From JAVBOW01 sp031550615 (GTDB lineage Bacteria > Bacteroidota > Bacteroidia > Bacteroidales > Rikenellaceae): a stretch of DNA of 64,000 bases. A model generated the notes under the pieces. That model searched no databases. It worked only from the letters and a program-made list of their open reading frames with translations, and was not told where the DNA came from. Both the position numbers and the translations under genes were made by a program. Every line of letters starts with the position of its first letter. The stretch's first letter is position 1. The stretch lies in assembly GCA_031550615.1 (NCBI GenBank), contig JAVBOL010000006.1:1-64000 (forward strand), read 5' to 3'. Below, piece after piece: positions 27,701 through 35,245 of the stretch.

Positions 27701-30523
27701 GGCGCTCAGGTATACAACCTTTAAGCCGGCGTTGTAGTCGTAAACCACCTCGTTGGGCAGTTGGCTGATCGCGGGAGCGGTCTGCGGGTACTGCGTAACG
27801 GTTACATAGTAGGTCGCGTTGGCCGAGTTGGCGTTAGTCGCGGTCAGCGTAACGACGGCTTCGCGGATCTCCGAGGTGTTGTTGGCGGTCATAACTACGT
27901 TAAGCACGTTGGACGCGTTTACCGTGGCCGAGGTGATCCATGTCGCGTTCTCGCTCGCATTGATCGAAGTGCCCTGCTGGATGCTCAGGGGCAGCGACGC
28001 CGTACCGGCAGTGTAGTTGCGCGAGATCGAGGTCACGGGAATGCTGATCGAGGGCAACTCGGGAGCATTCTGGCGCACGGTCAGGTAGTAATAGCTGTCA
28101 TTGGCGTTGGAGTTGCGGGCGCGCAGAGCGATAACGGCTTCGCGGCTCTGGCCCGACTGGCCGCCCGAGAATGCGGTAACGCTGAAATTCAGGTTGCCGG
28201 TCATAGGGTTGATCGTCGTGCCGGTGATCCAGGCGGGCAGCAGGGCGGTGTTGACCACGCTTACGTTTGCGCCGTTCAGGGCGTTAAGGTATACCACCTT
28301 CAGACCGGCGTTGTAGTCGTATACGACCTGGTCGGGCAGCGCGCTGATCATGGGTGCGCCCTGCGCGTACTGGCGGATGGTCACGTAGTAGACGGCGGTA
28401 GCCGAGTTGGCGTTGGTCGCGGTCAGGGTGATCAGCGCCTCACGGGTTTCGGAGGTGTTGTTCTGGGTCAGGTCGCAGCTCATCACGTTGGCGGCGTCCA
28501 CGCCGAGGTTGAGTACCCATGCCGCGTCGGTAGAGGCAACAACGGTCGTGCCCGGCTGTACGCTCAGGGGCAGCGACACCGTACCTGCGGCGTAGCTGTG
28601 GGTGATGATCTCCACGGGAACGCTCAGCGAGGGGAGCTCGGGGGCGTTCTGGCGGATGGTCACGTAGTAGTACGCATCGTCGAAGTTGGCGTTGCGGGCA
28701 CGCAGGATAAGCGTGGCCTGGCGGCTCTGGCCCGACTGTCCGCCGGCGAACTGCTGCAGACGGAAGACGAGCTGTCCGTTGTTGCGGTTAATGTCTACGT
28801 TGGTGATCCAGCTTGCCGCGGAGATGGGGTTGACCACGGAAATGTCGGAACCGTTCAGTGCGTTGATCTGGATGGCTTTGTAGCCCGACTGGTAGTCGTA
28901 GACCATCTCCTGCGAGGGCAGGTCCATACCTGCGGCGGCGGGGGCGTACTGGCAGACGGTGATCTGGTAGTATGCGGCGTTGTTGTGCGCGTTGGTCGCC
29001 TTCAGGGTGATCACGGCTTCGCGCGACTCGCCCTGTGCGCCGTTGTAGGCCGCTACGTGGTAGTGCAGGGTGTTGTTGTCGTTAATACGGGCGAATTGCA
29101 CCCAGGGGGCGGTGACGCTCACCACCTCGACCTGTGAACCGTTGAGCGGGTTCAGGGGCAGCAGGTAGTTGTAAACCGCACCCGCGTTGTGGGTGATGCG
29201 CTGGGTGGTCAGGGAGATACCTGCGGCCAGGGGAGCGTACTGGCGCACGGTCAGGTAGTAGTACTCGCAGTTGCTGTGGCCGTTGTTGGCGCACAGGATG
29301 ATAGTGGCTTCGCGGTACTCGCCTTCCGAGCCGTTGTATTCGTCCAGGCTGTAGAGCAGCGCGCTGTTGCTGTCGATGGAGGTGGTGTGCACCCAACCGC
29401 CCGAGTTGTTGCCGGCGATCGTTATATCCGAATCGTTCAGTGCGTTGATGTGTACCATCAGGTCGGTGGCGGCCTTGTAGTTGTGGCTTACCATCGTGAC
29501 GGGCAGGTGCAGACCTGCGCACTTGTGGCCGGCCTGTATCACGTGCACGTTGATGCGGGTGGTGGCGTTGTTGCGTTTTGCCACTACCAGGATGTCGCCT
29601 TCACGCACCTGGTCGAAAGTGTTCTGGGTCGCGGTCAGCGCCAGTACGCCGCTTTCCACGCACGCGCTGGTGATCCACTGCGAAACGTCCACAGCGCCCG
29701 TTGCCGTGTTGTTGCAGGTGATGTGGCAGTCGTAGGATACGTTGGTCTGGTCGCCAGCCTCTACCCACACGGTCTGCGAGTGCGCGGTTTGCGAGTGCGC
29801 CAGGTAGACGTTCATCTGGGTCGAAACGGCGGGTGAGCCCAGGCCGGCCTGGATAACCCTTACGGTTTCGGTGTAGGTGTGGCGTGCGTAGACGATCGTA
29901 ACGGTGATGATCGCTTCGCGCTCTTCGGAGTCGGTGTTCTCGGCTGCGTCGAAGGTGAACAGCGCCGTGCGGTTTTCGCCGTAGGTCGTTTCGACAGAGT
30001 GCAGGTTCGAGATCCAATTCTGCCCGTCGAACGAAGTGAAGCTGGTCACGGCGGCAGAGATATGGGCGTCGGTGTACTGCGAGGCCACAGAGAAGCTGTT
30101 GCCGAATACGGGTTTCGCGCCAATGGTTATCGTCTGCGGGGTAACGCGGAACTGTGTCGAGATATTGCCGTTCTGTTTAACGGTGATATACGACTTTTCG
30201 CCCGAGTTGGTGGTGATGGTGATCGTCGCCGTGCGGGCGCGGTCGGACGTGTTGGCGTCCAGGATCAGGTCGATGTCCACGGTACCGTAGCCGGCGTTCT
30301 GGGAGAGGTTACACCATATAGCGTTACTCTCTGCCGTCCAGTGGGTATTCGAGATTATGGTGACGGCGACGTTATGCGCGTGCTTACCCTCGACCATCTC
30401 TTCCCAGGAAGAGCTGACTGCGGGCGCTACCTCCTTTTCGCAAGCGGAGGCTGTCAGCAGCAGACCCAAGAGGGCCGCCGCCATACCGGTGCGCGAGAGG
30501 AATTTCTGAAATATATTATTCAT
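24722..30523 (-). CDS. Giant BACON-repeat surface lipoprotein (1933 residues)
   Basis: A lipoprotein signal (MNNIFQKFL, lipobox ending TASAC at about residue 28) precedes 18 tandem Ig-like BACON domains of about 90-95 residues. I counted them by the closing strand YYxTVRQ or its variants (ITVKQNG, YYLTVRQ, YYVTVVQ). Each repeat has a Trp-Ile in the middle (such as WITSATV) and REA(V/I)(V/I)TL before the closing strand. In the middle of the protein, domains alternate as an A-B pair (ending QNAPELPS and QYPQ-AP). A distinct domain of about 170 residues (from MSYLTLTR) ends the protein. BACON domains are thought to bind mucin or glycans, so an adhesin or stalk is likely. It is the last gene of a four-gene operon. 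Confidence 0.85.
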   Translation of the reverse strand: MNNIFQKFLSRTGMAAALLGLLLTASACEKEVAPAVSSSWEEMVEGKHAHNVAVTIISNTHWTAESNAIWCNLSQNAGYGTVDIDLILDANTSDRARTATITITTNSGEKSYITVKQNGNISTQFRVTPQTITIGAKPVFGNSFSVASQYTDAHISAAVTSFTSFDGQNWISNLHSVETTYGENRTALFTFDAAENTDSEEREAIITVTIVYARHTYTETVRVIQAGLGSPAVSTQMNVYLAHSQTAHSQTVWVEAGDQTNVSYDCHITCNNTATGAVDVSQWITSACVESGVLALTATQNTFDQVREGDILVVAKRNNATTRINVHVIQAGHKCAGLHLPVTMVSHNYKAATDLMVHINALNDSDITIAGNNSGGWVHTTSIDSNSALLYSLDEYNGSEGEYREATIILCANNGHSNCEYYYLTVRQYAPLAAGISLTTQRITHNAGAVYNYLLPLNPLNGSQVEVVSVTAPWVQFARINDNNTLHYHVAAYNGAQGESREAVITLKATNAHNNAAYYQITVCQYAPAAAGMDLPSQEMVYDYQSGYKAIQINALNGSDISVVNPISAASWITNVDINRNNGQLVFRLQQFAGGQSGQSRQATLILRARNANFDDAYYYVTIRQNAPELPSLSVPVEIITHSYAAGTVSLPLSVQPGTTVVASTDAAWVLNLGVDAANVMSCDLTQNNTSETREALITLTATNANSATAVYYVTIRQYAQGAPMISALPDQVVYDYNAGLKVVYLNALNGANVSVVNTALLPAWITGTTINPMTGNLNFSVTAFSGGQSGQSREAVIALRARNSNANDSYYYLTVRQNAPELPSISIPVTSISRNYTAGTASLPLSIQQGTSINASENATWITSATVNASNVLNVVMTANNTSEIREAVVTLTATNANSANATYYVTVTQYPQTAPAISQLPNEVVYDYNAGLKVVYLSALNGATVSVVNTAMLPNWITGATINAGTGNLNFSVTAFSGGQAGKTREAVIVLRASNTNANDSYYYLTVRQNAPELPSISIPATAMSHDYTAGIATLPLSAQVGTTVSAAKDAAATWINSVSTAGNILTVDMAINNTAEIRESIVTLTATNANSTTATYYVTVVQYPQSAPAISQLPQTVVYDSQAGFKVVSLNAMNGATVTLVNQTLLPNWITGVTINAGTGNLNFSVTKFNGGQEGQTREAVITLRARNSNANDSYHYLTVRQNAPELPAITVPTTAISHDYTAGTLTLPLGIQNGTNVQASENATWITSASVASNTLSVVLTVNTTGEVREAIVTLTATNTNLTTATYYVTVVQYPQAAATISQLPAQVTLGSTGGSKVVYLGAQNGANVSVVNVSEAWVSGYEIDASGNLVFDYMTFTGGASGDCRECVITLKATNSNSNPSYYYLPVHQDAPAKPSMSMAMDVVTHSAAAGTIALPVSPASNTTFTVNATGFSWITAGKTASSVTITLAANTTGADREGYVTLTATSANAETTKYYITVRQFAEGMPSLSVPSQEMVFDFLGGAKSLPIAGANATSVSVVGTIPSWITSPVVTSSSTLDFTVQAYDGSAGASREATLTLYASNNSKAATYYVTVRQTAPSIPAISVPQGLLTFDATAQNGTLPLNPINGATVNAALVGTPSWITGVDATGSVLNFSLLQNATSVNREAIIALTASSTSSSATSVYYVTVRQYAAAVPTISGLPTYIGLGYQEIAAATPATISLSTQSGVTLSVVSKPAWMVVTVPNATLTYSVSEYSGTSVNDYVREGVIVIRARNTSTGMTGYYSINVSQSARNMSYLTLTRASGVNLTTLSLTSDWAYDYSDGFFKTWSRPLWNGSAFAPLTVYIENLPGQAAVVRDLVNGTGTDGSHNYILNAAGADASVISINCNSVLNLYPGHFYTGDVDDAFNLQYAAKLYVYISAYPFTQTLTLDMLMTNNFRLPLNPPLP
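26904..28640 (-). repeat. Tandem ~580-bp coding super-repeat
   Basis: The segment starting GCATTCTGGCGCACGGTC on the plus strand recurs at 26904, 27486 and 28065, spaced 582 and 579 bases. A more diverged copy lies near 28640. Each unit encodes one A-B pair of BACON domains, and DNA similarity is high enough to suggest recent duplication. Confidence 0.75.
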
Positions 30524-30540
30524 GGGTATTCGGGTTTGGA

Positions 30541-32253
30541 TTATTTTATGATAGCTTCAAACTCCTTGTCGCCGTGCAGGGCGATCAGTTCGGGTTGCAC
30601 GGCTGCCTTGCGGCGCAGGTTGGCGTCTGCCGAGCACACGGGTGCGAGGGTTTTGATGGCCAATTCTTTGTCGCCCATCGCGGTGTAGGCGATAGCGCGC
30701 AGGTAGAGCACCTCGGCGGAACTTTCGGCCAGATGGCTCTGTTTGGCTGCCTGGCAGTAGTTGCCGGCGTAGATGCTGGCGACGATCGAGTTTACGTTGT
30801 TGAAGGTGGCCAGGGTCTTCGATGCGGCGGCATATTGGCCGTTCATCAACTGCATCACACCTTTATTATATATTGCGCCCGGAGCCTGGGGCTCGATATC
30901 GAAGAGCGTCGCGGCCATGCGGGGTTCGCCCATGCGACCGTAGAGCACGGCTTTGTTGTTGGCATACACGGGGTTGATGTTCACGTTGCTGATCTTGCCG
31001 GCCAGTTCGAGAGCCTTTTCCCATTCTCCGCGCTCCATCCATGCCACCATAAGGTTGTTGGTGTTCACGGCGTTGGCCTCCTTTTCGTAGAGTTTCACCA
31101 CCTTGATCATATCCATTACGGGATAGTAGGCGCCCAGGGTCACGGGAACGTATTTGCAGTTGTTATAGGTGGTCTTCTGCCTGTTGAAGTTCTCGGCTGT
31201 GGTGTAGTCGATAGAAACATGGCAGTTGCGCAGGCTCTTGAAGATATCCATAACCACGTCGTGGTTGTTGCCGGTTTGCAGCAGGGTCGATTCACGGCCT
31301 TCGAGGTTGGGCATCTTCATGATGTTGGCGTAGTTCTGGATGTAGGTGCCCGACTCTTTTACAGCCTGTTCGAAACCTTCCCAGTTTTCGGCAATGGTCT
31401 TAATCGTTATAATCGAGGGGTCTACGCCCAATTCGCTTACCAGCAGGTTGTTGATCATCGATGCGCGTTCCTTGGCCAGCAATTCGTTCTGTTCGTAAGG
31501 GCCATCGGGCGACGATGCGGTGATAACGTTCACGCTGAGTATCTTGCCTTCCGTCTGTATCTCCTTTATCTTATCGGAGAGGGCACGGTATGCCGAAGGG
31601 TCGGTGAATTTGGCTTTGTTGAGCTGGAACAGGGCCACGTCCTTGAAGTTCTCGTCATATACGGCGTGCACCTGGAAGGGCGAAGGGTCGAAATATGCCA
31701 CCTGGTCGCCTTTGACGAAGCAGCCGAGGCCGTCGATGCTCTTGTCGATGAACATCTGCTCGGCCACCGACTGGCATTTTCCGCTGCCGCAGTTGTCGAC
31801 GCGCTCGGCCAGCAGGACCATCTGCGAACCGTTCATCTGTTGCTGGTAGGGGACCACGGTCTGGTAGTGGACCGTCATCTGTTCGCCCCTGTACGAAACG
31901 TGGCTCAGGTATTGGCGGTGGTCTTTAGCCAATTCTTTGGCGTTTTTGGCCGCGTTGATCCTTTCATAGGTGCGTCCTTCGATGGATAGCGAAGGCAGGT
32001 TGAGGGTCCACTCCCCGTTTTTGAGCTCGGGGGTGAGCACATAGGCTTCTTTGTCGTCCAGGTATTTGGCGGGCATGGCCACGTCGAATGCCACTACGAG
32101 CGTTTCGCCTTTCTTCTGTACGCTCACTGCGGGAGCGTTGGGTTCAATCAGCTCGGAGGCCGAGATGACCACCTCGTCAGTGGTCTTTGCCGTGGCCGAG
32201 GTGGCGATCAGCAGTGCCGAAAGGGCTATGATCGAGTTGAATATCTTATTCAT
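30541..32253 (-). CDS. DUF3868 / OmpA-like protein with TPR-like C-terminus
   Basis: A 570-residue exported protein (signal peptide about 1-22, ending ATSATA). Residues about 25-180 form a beta-rich region of DUF3868 type. An OmpA-like segment (about 220-310) shows VITASSPDGPYEQNELLAKE and RASMINNLLVSELG, the pattern that binds peptidoglycan in OmpA proteins. The C-terminal 180 residues contain helical repeats resembling TPRs (MVAWMERGEWEKALELAG and later pairs). Such proteins accompany fimbria and surface-assembly genes in Bacteroidales. It likely anchors the surface structure to peptidoglycan. It lies 10 bases after the DUF3575 gene and 17 bases before the giant gene. Confidence 0.72.
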   Translation of the reverse strand: MNKIFNSIIALSALLIATSATAKTTDEVVISASELIEPNAPAVSVQKKGETLVVAFDVAMPAKYLDDKEAYVLTPELKNGEWTLNLPSLSIEGRTYERINAAKNAKELAKDHRQYLSHVSYRGEQMTVHYQTVVPYQQQMNGSQMVLLAERVDNCGSGKCQSVAEQMFIDKSIDGLGCFVKGDQVAYFDPSPFQVHAVYDENFKDVALFQLNKAKFTDPSAYRALSDKIKEIQTEGKILSVNVITASSPDGPYEQNELLAKERASMINNLLVSELGVDPSIITIKTIAENWEGFEQAVKESGTYIQNYANIMKMPNLEGRESTLLQTGNNHDVVMDIFKSLRNCHVSIDYTTAENFNRQKTTYNNCKYVPVTLGAYYPVMDMIKVVKLYEKEANAVNTNNLMVAWMERGEWEKALELAGKISNVNINPVYANNKAVLYGRMGEPRMAATLFDIEPQAPGAIYNKGVMQLMNGQYAAASKTLATFNNVNSIVASIYAGNYCQAAKQSHLAESSAEVLYLRAIAYTAMGDKELAIKTLAPVCSADANLRRKAAVQPELIALHGDKEFEAIIK

Positions 32254-32262
32254 GATCTTGGA

Positions 32263-32808
32263 TTAGTGGATTAGGAAAACGATGCTCAGACCTGCGCGGG
32301 TGAGGCCTATCCGATCACTGACCTCGGAAGCGTAGTAGCGGTTGTCGTTCGTGTAGGGGTCGCGGCTCTGCTTGTCGTAATCCTTGTGGAGCCAGCCCGC
32401 GCCTACGTTGAACTCAAGGCGCCAGCTGTCGGCAATAGCCCAGTCGTAACCGTAAGAGAGGCCGAGATTGGTCGTGTAACCCTCGTAGAGGTATTTTTTC
32501 ATACCGAAGTTATAATCGGTGTAACCGCCGTGCAGACCGATGAAATGGCCGGTGAATTTGCGGCAGAACCAATGGCGCAGTTCGGGCTGCACAGACCAGA
32601 ATTTGGACTGTTTGCCATCTTCGAACACCCAAGGGTTGTACATTCCCTGAATGTCGAGCGTCCAGCGGGGGAACAGGGCCACCTCGACACCGAGGTTGGG
32701 AGTGCCGTAGAATGCCCAGGGCACCGCGTTGGTCTTAACTGCCAGGGGCTGTGCCTGCGTCGTGTATGCGGCCAGGCCGAGTAGCATGATAAAGAAGAGT
32801 TTTTTCAT
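32263..32808 (-). CDS. DUF3575 outer-membrane beta-barrel protein
   Basis: A 181-residue protein with a signal peptide (about 1-19, ending TTQAQ). The start of the mature part, LAVKTNAVPWAFYGTPNLGVE, and alternating amphipathic strands to the end (SIVFLIH) fit the DUF3575 family, predicted eight-stranded outer-membrane barrels. Members are commonly coded beside DUF3868 proteins in Bacteroidales fimbrial loci. The role is probably outer-membrane placement or export of the surface fibre; this is inference from context. Confidence 0.75.
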   Translation of the reverse strand: MKKLFFIMLLGLAAYTTQAQPLAVKTNAVPWAFYGTPNLGVEVALFPRWTLDIQGMYNPWVFEDGKQSKFWSVQPELRHWFCRKFTGHFIGLHGGYTDYNFGMKKYLYEGYTTNLGLSYGYDWAIADSWRLEFNVGAGWLHKDYDKQSRDPYTNDNRYYASEVSDRIGLTRAGLSIVFLIH

Positions 32809-32827
32809 GTCCTTGTCAGTTTAAGGG

Positions 32828-33235
32828 TTAATTCCAGATAGCGGCGGGGTCGCCGGTCTGGGTGACGACGATGGTCGTATGCACGCTGTTCCTGCCGGTC
32901 GTGCGCAGGGTGATGACGGCTGAGCGCTCGGTGGCGCCGTCGTAGAGTTCGCCGCGGATCATTACGCTGATCTGCTGGGTGCCGTTTCCGTTGCTTTTGG
33001 AGACTGCGCACCACGATTTGTCGCTGGTGGCGATCCATGAAGCGTCGGTGAGTACGGTCACAGGTTGCATACTGTTGCCGTATGCGTCCAGTCCGTCCCA
33101 ATCGAAGGTCAGTGTGCGGGCAGATGCGCTGATCGCAGGAGGATCGTCCTCCTTGGTGCATCCCGTGTGCGCGAAGGCGAAAAGAGCCATTAGCACGAGC
33201 AACAAGCCCGCTTTTAGCGAGATTTTTTTGTTCAT
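32828..33235 (-). CDS. Small BACON-domain lipoprotein
   Basis: A 135-residue lipoprotein (lipobox ending FAHTGC, then TKEDD, which fits the Bacteroidetes surface-export signal). It has one BACON-like Ig domain with DASWIATSDKSWCAVSKSNG and a closing strand TTIVVTQTGDPA. It is the first gene of the operon that ends with the giant BACON protein. It may be a minor or tip subunit, or the remnant of a fimbrillin position; function is not known. Confidence 0.7.
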   Translation of the reverse strand: MNKKISLKAGLLLVLMALFAFAHTGCTKEDDPPAISASARTLTFDWDGLDAYGNSMQPVTVLTDASWIATSDKSWCAVSKSNGNGTQQISVMIRGELYDGATERSAVITLRTTGRNSVHTTIVVTQTGDPAAIWN

Positions 33236-33436
33236 TTCAATAAATTTTGGTTGGTAATTAATTAAGGATTATTGTCTGGTAAAACGCTTACCTCAAGCGC
33301 GTTAGCGGCTTTCGTGTATGGGCGTCGTTAGTTTTATAGGAATAGGCGTATTGTTCTGAATATGACTATATTTCATTTCTGTAAAACAAAATTAGCATTT
33401 TATTTGGATTTCTAATGAGTATATTGTGTGTAATTT

Positions 33437-33457
33437 ACAAAATGGTATACATTTTGT
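33437..33457. promoter_or_regulatory. Palindrome, candidate operator
   Basis: ACAAAATG (33437-33444) and CATTTTGT (33450-33457) are perfect arms around five bases. It lies upstream of the minus-strand -7 candidate and could bind a dimeric regulator of the BACON operon. Confidence 0.45.
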
Positions 33458-33587
33458 CAAAATAGGACACTTTTACTGCCGCAATCGGACCCAAAAATGC
33501 GGTATTGTCCCTGTGTGGGATCCCGGACGGTTTGCATCGACGTCTGTTCGGGGCGTTTATATTACGGTCGCCGTGCGATAAAATTTG

Positions 33588-33595
33588 TATATTTG
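33588..33595 (+). promoter_or_regulatory. -7 box for the selenium operon
   Basis: TATATTTG, an exact TAnnTTTG match, 8 bases before the selU ATG. The leader would be very short or absent. Confidence 0.5.
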
Positions 33596-33603
33596 CCCCT
33601 GTT

Positions 33604-34641
33604 ATGGCCAAAAAGCTGAACCCCGACACATTCATGCGACTCGCCCGGCAGGGCGTTATCTTAGATGTGCGCACTCCCGCCGAGTTCGCCGCCGGACATA
33701 TCCCGGGGGCGTGCAACCTGCCCCTGTTCACCGATCAGGAGCGCGCCGAGGTCGGCACGTTATATGTGCGCACAGGCCGCGATCAGGCCGTGCTGCGTGG
33801 GCTCGAATTCGTAGGGCCGCGTATGGCCGATATGGTGCGCCGGGCGGGGGAGCTGGCCGCCGGGCGTGAGATCTTCGTCTACTGCTGGCGCGGGGGAATG
33901 CGCAGCGGCAGCGTGGCGTGGCTGCTGGAAACAGCCGGCCTTAAAGTGAGCCTTCTTGAGGGGGGCTACAAAGCCTGGAGGCGCAGTTTCGAAGTGCTGT
34001 TGCGCGAAAACCCCTGGCGTTTTGTGATGCTGGGAGGCCCTACCGGTTGCGGTAAGACCGAACTTCTGCACCGCATCGGGGCGCTCGGCTGCCAGGTGCT
34101 CGACCTGGAAGGGCTGGCCTCGCACCGCGGCTCGGCATTCGGGGCGCTCGGGCAGCGGCCTCAGCCCACCACCGAACATTTCATAAATTTGCTTAACTCG
34201 GCCTTCAGGGCTTTCTCTTCTTCGCGCCCCGTGTGGTGCGAGGGTGAGAGCCTGTTGGTGGGCCACGTGTTCATACCCCAGATGCTCTACGACCTTATGC
34301 GCACAGGCATCGTGGTCGGCATCGACATGGAGAGCGGCGAAAGGCTCGACCGCCTCGAGGTGGATTACGGCGATTTCCCGAAAGAGGAGCTTGCCGCCGC
34401 TTTCGGGCGCATCTCGCGCCGCATGGGCCCCGAAAAGGTCAAACTGGCGCAGGAAAGGCTCGACGGTGGCGACGTGCGCGGCGCCGCGGCCCTGGCGCTC
34501 GACTACTACGATAAGGCCTATGCCCGCAGCTCGGCGGACCATGCCCCGGCCTTCCGCTTTACGGTCAGCGGCGCGGATATGCAGGGCTCGGCTGAAAAAT
34601 TGGTTGAAAAAGTAAGGAACATAGAAGGATATGGTGATTGA
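33604..34641 (+). CDS. selU: tRNA 2-selenouridine synthase
   Basis: A 345-residue enzyme that swaps sulfur for selenium at the wobble uridine of certain tRNAs, using selenophosphate and a geranylated intermediate. A rhodanese domain (1-130) has its catalytic Cys at about residue 94 in YCWRGGMRSGS. A P-loop domain follows with GGPTGCGKTEL. The start at 33604 gives the family N-terminus; the frame runs further upstream without similarity. It is the first gene of a five-gene operon and overlaps yedF by 11 bases. Confidence 0.92.
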   Translation: MAKKLNPDTFMRLARQGVILDVRTPAEFAAGHIPGACNLPLFTDQERAEVGTLYVRTGRDQAVLRGLEFVGPRMADMVRRAGELAAGREIFVYCWRGGMRSGSVAWLLETAGLKVSLLEGGYKAWRRSFEVLLRENPWRFVMLGGPTGCGKTELLHRIGALGCQVLDLEGLASHRGSAFGALGQRPQPTTEHFINLLNSAFRAFSSSRPVWCEGESLLVGHVFIPQMLYDLMRTGIVVGIDMESGERLDRLEVDYGDFPKEELAAAFGRISRRMGPEKVKLAQERLDGGDVRGAAALALDYYDKAYARSSADHAPAFRFTVSGADMQGSAEKLVEKVRNIEGYGD

Positions 34642-35245
34642 TACCCGCGGAAGGCTCTGTCCCGAGCCGCTGATAATGACCAAACGCGCCTTGCAGGGCG
34701 CCGCGCAGGGCACGGTGATAGAGGTGCTCAACGATAACGACACGGCATGCGGCAACGTGGAGAGCTACCTGCGCGAGTTGGGATTCCAGCCCTCTTGCAC
34801 GCGCGATGCGGCGGGGGTTTTCCATATAACTTTCACGGTGGGCGTCCAAGGCATCCCTGTCGTCCAGCCGCGCGTCGAAGATTATACCTGCGCGCCCACT
34901 GCGCCATGCGGCGATTATGCCGTCGTGCTGCGTGGCGCCGTCATGGGCTCGGGCGACGACGCCCTGGGGGCGTTGCTGATGCGCTCGTGCGTCAATTCTT
35001 TAGGTGAGCTCGATTCGCTGCCCTCGGCTATCATATTATATAATGGTGCAGTGCATCTCGCCCTTGAGGGTACGGATACAGCCTCCTCTCTGTCCGCCCT
35101 GGCCGCCCGCGGGGTCGATGTGGTTGTCTGCGGCACGTGCGTCGATTTTTTCGAGGTCAAAGAGCGCCTCGCCGCCGGGAGAATCGGCAATATGCTGCTT
35201 ATTAACAATATACTTACCCGCGTCGGACACATAATCTACCCGTGA
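34631..35245 (+). CDS. yedF: YedF-like selenium/sulfur carrier protein
   Basis: A 204-residue protein. The N-terminal 75 residues are TusA-like, with the carrier Cys in DTRGRLCPEPLI (Cys10, CPxP motif). The C-terminal part is DsrE-like, with VVVCGTCVDFFEVKERL containing two Cys. Family members are found beside selD in selenium-using genomes and are thought to carry or sense selenium. It overlaps selU by 11 bases and the next gene by 4. Confidence 0.88.
   Translation: MVIDTRGRLCPEPLIMTKRALQGAAQGTVIEVLNDNDTACGNVESYLRELGFQPSCTRDAAGVFHITFTVGVQGIPVVQPRVEDYTCAPTAPCGDYAVVLRGAVMGSGDDALGALLMRSCVNSLGELDSLPSAIILYNGAVHLALEGTDTASSLSALAARGVDVVVCGTCVDFFEVKERLAAGRIGNMLLINNILTRVGHIIYP

Larger units (their letters stand above)
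33236..33603. other. Divergent intergenic region between the BACON operon and selU
   Basis: A 368-base AT-rich stretch with no gene. It contains a minus-strand TAATTTTG box (33387-33394), which would give a leader of about 150 bases to the BACON operon, a 21-bp palindrome (33437-33457) and the selU promoter box (33588-33595). Confidence 0.6.

Noticed and set aside
26904..28640. Regular DNA repeats considered as a CRISPR array or satellite
   Set aside because: The period is about 580 bases and the units are coding in one frame, giving BACON domain pairs. No short repeats with unique spacers are present.
27761..29137. Plus-strand open frame with a repeating protein pattern
   Set aside because: It is the antisense of the BACON repeats, so its periodicity is inherited from the real gene.
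30574..31989. Plus-strand open frame of 471 codons
   Set aside because: It is antisense to the DUF3868/OmpA-TPR gene, which has a signal peptide and recognised domains.
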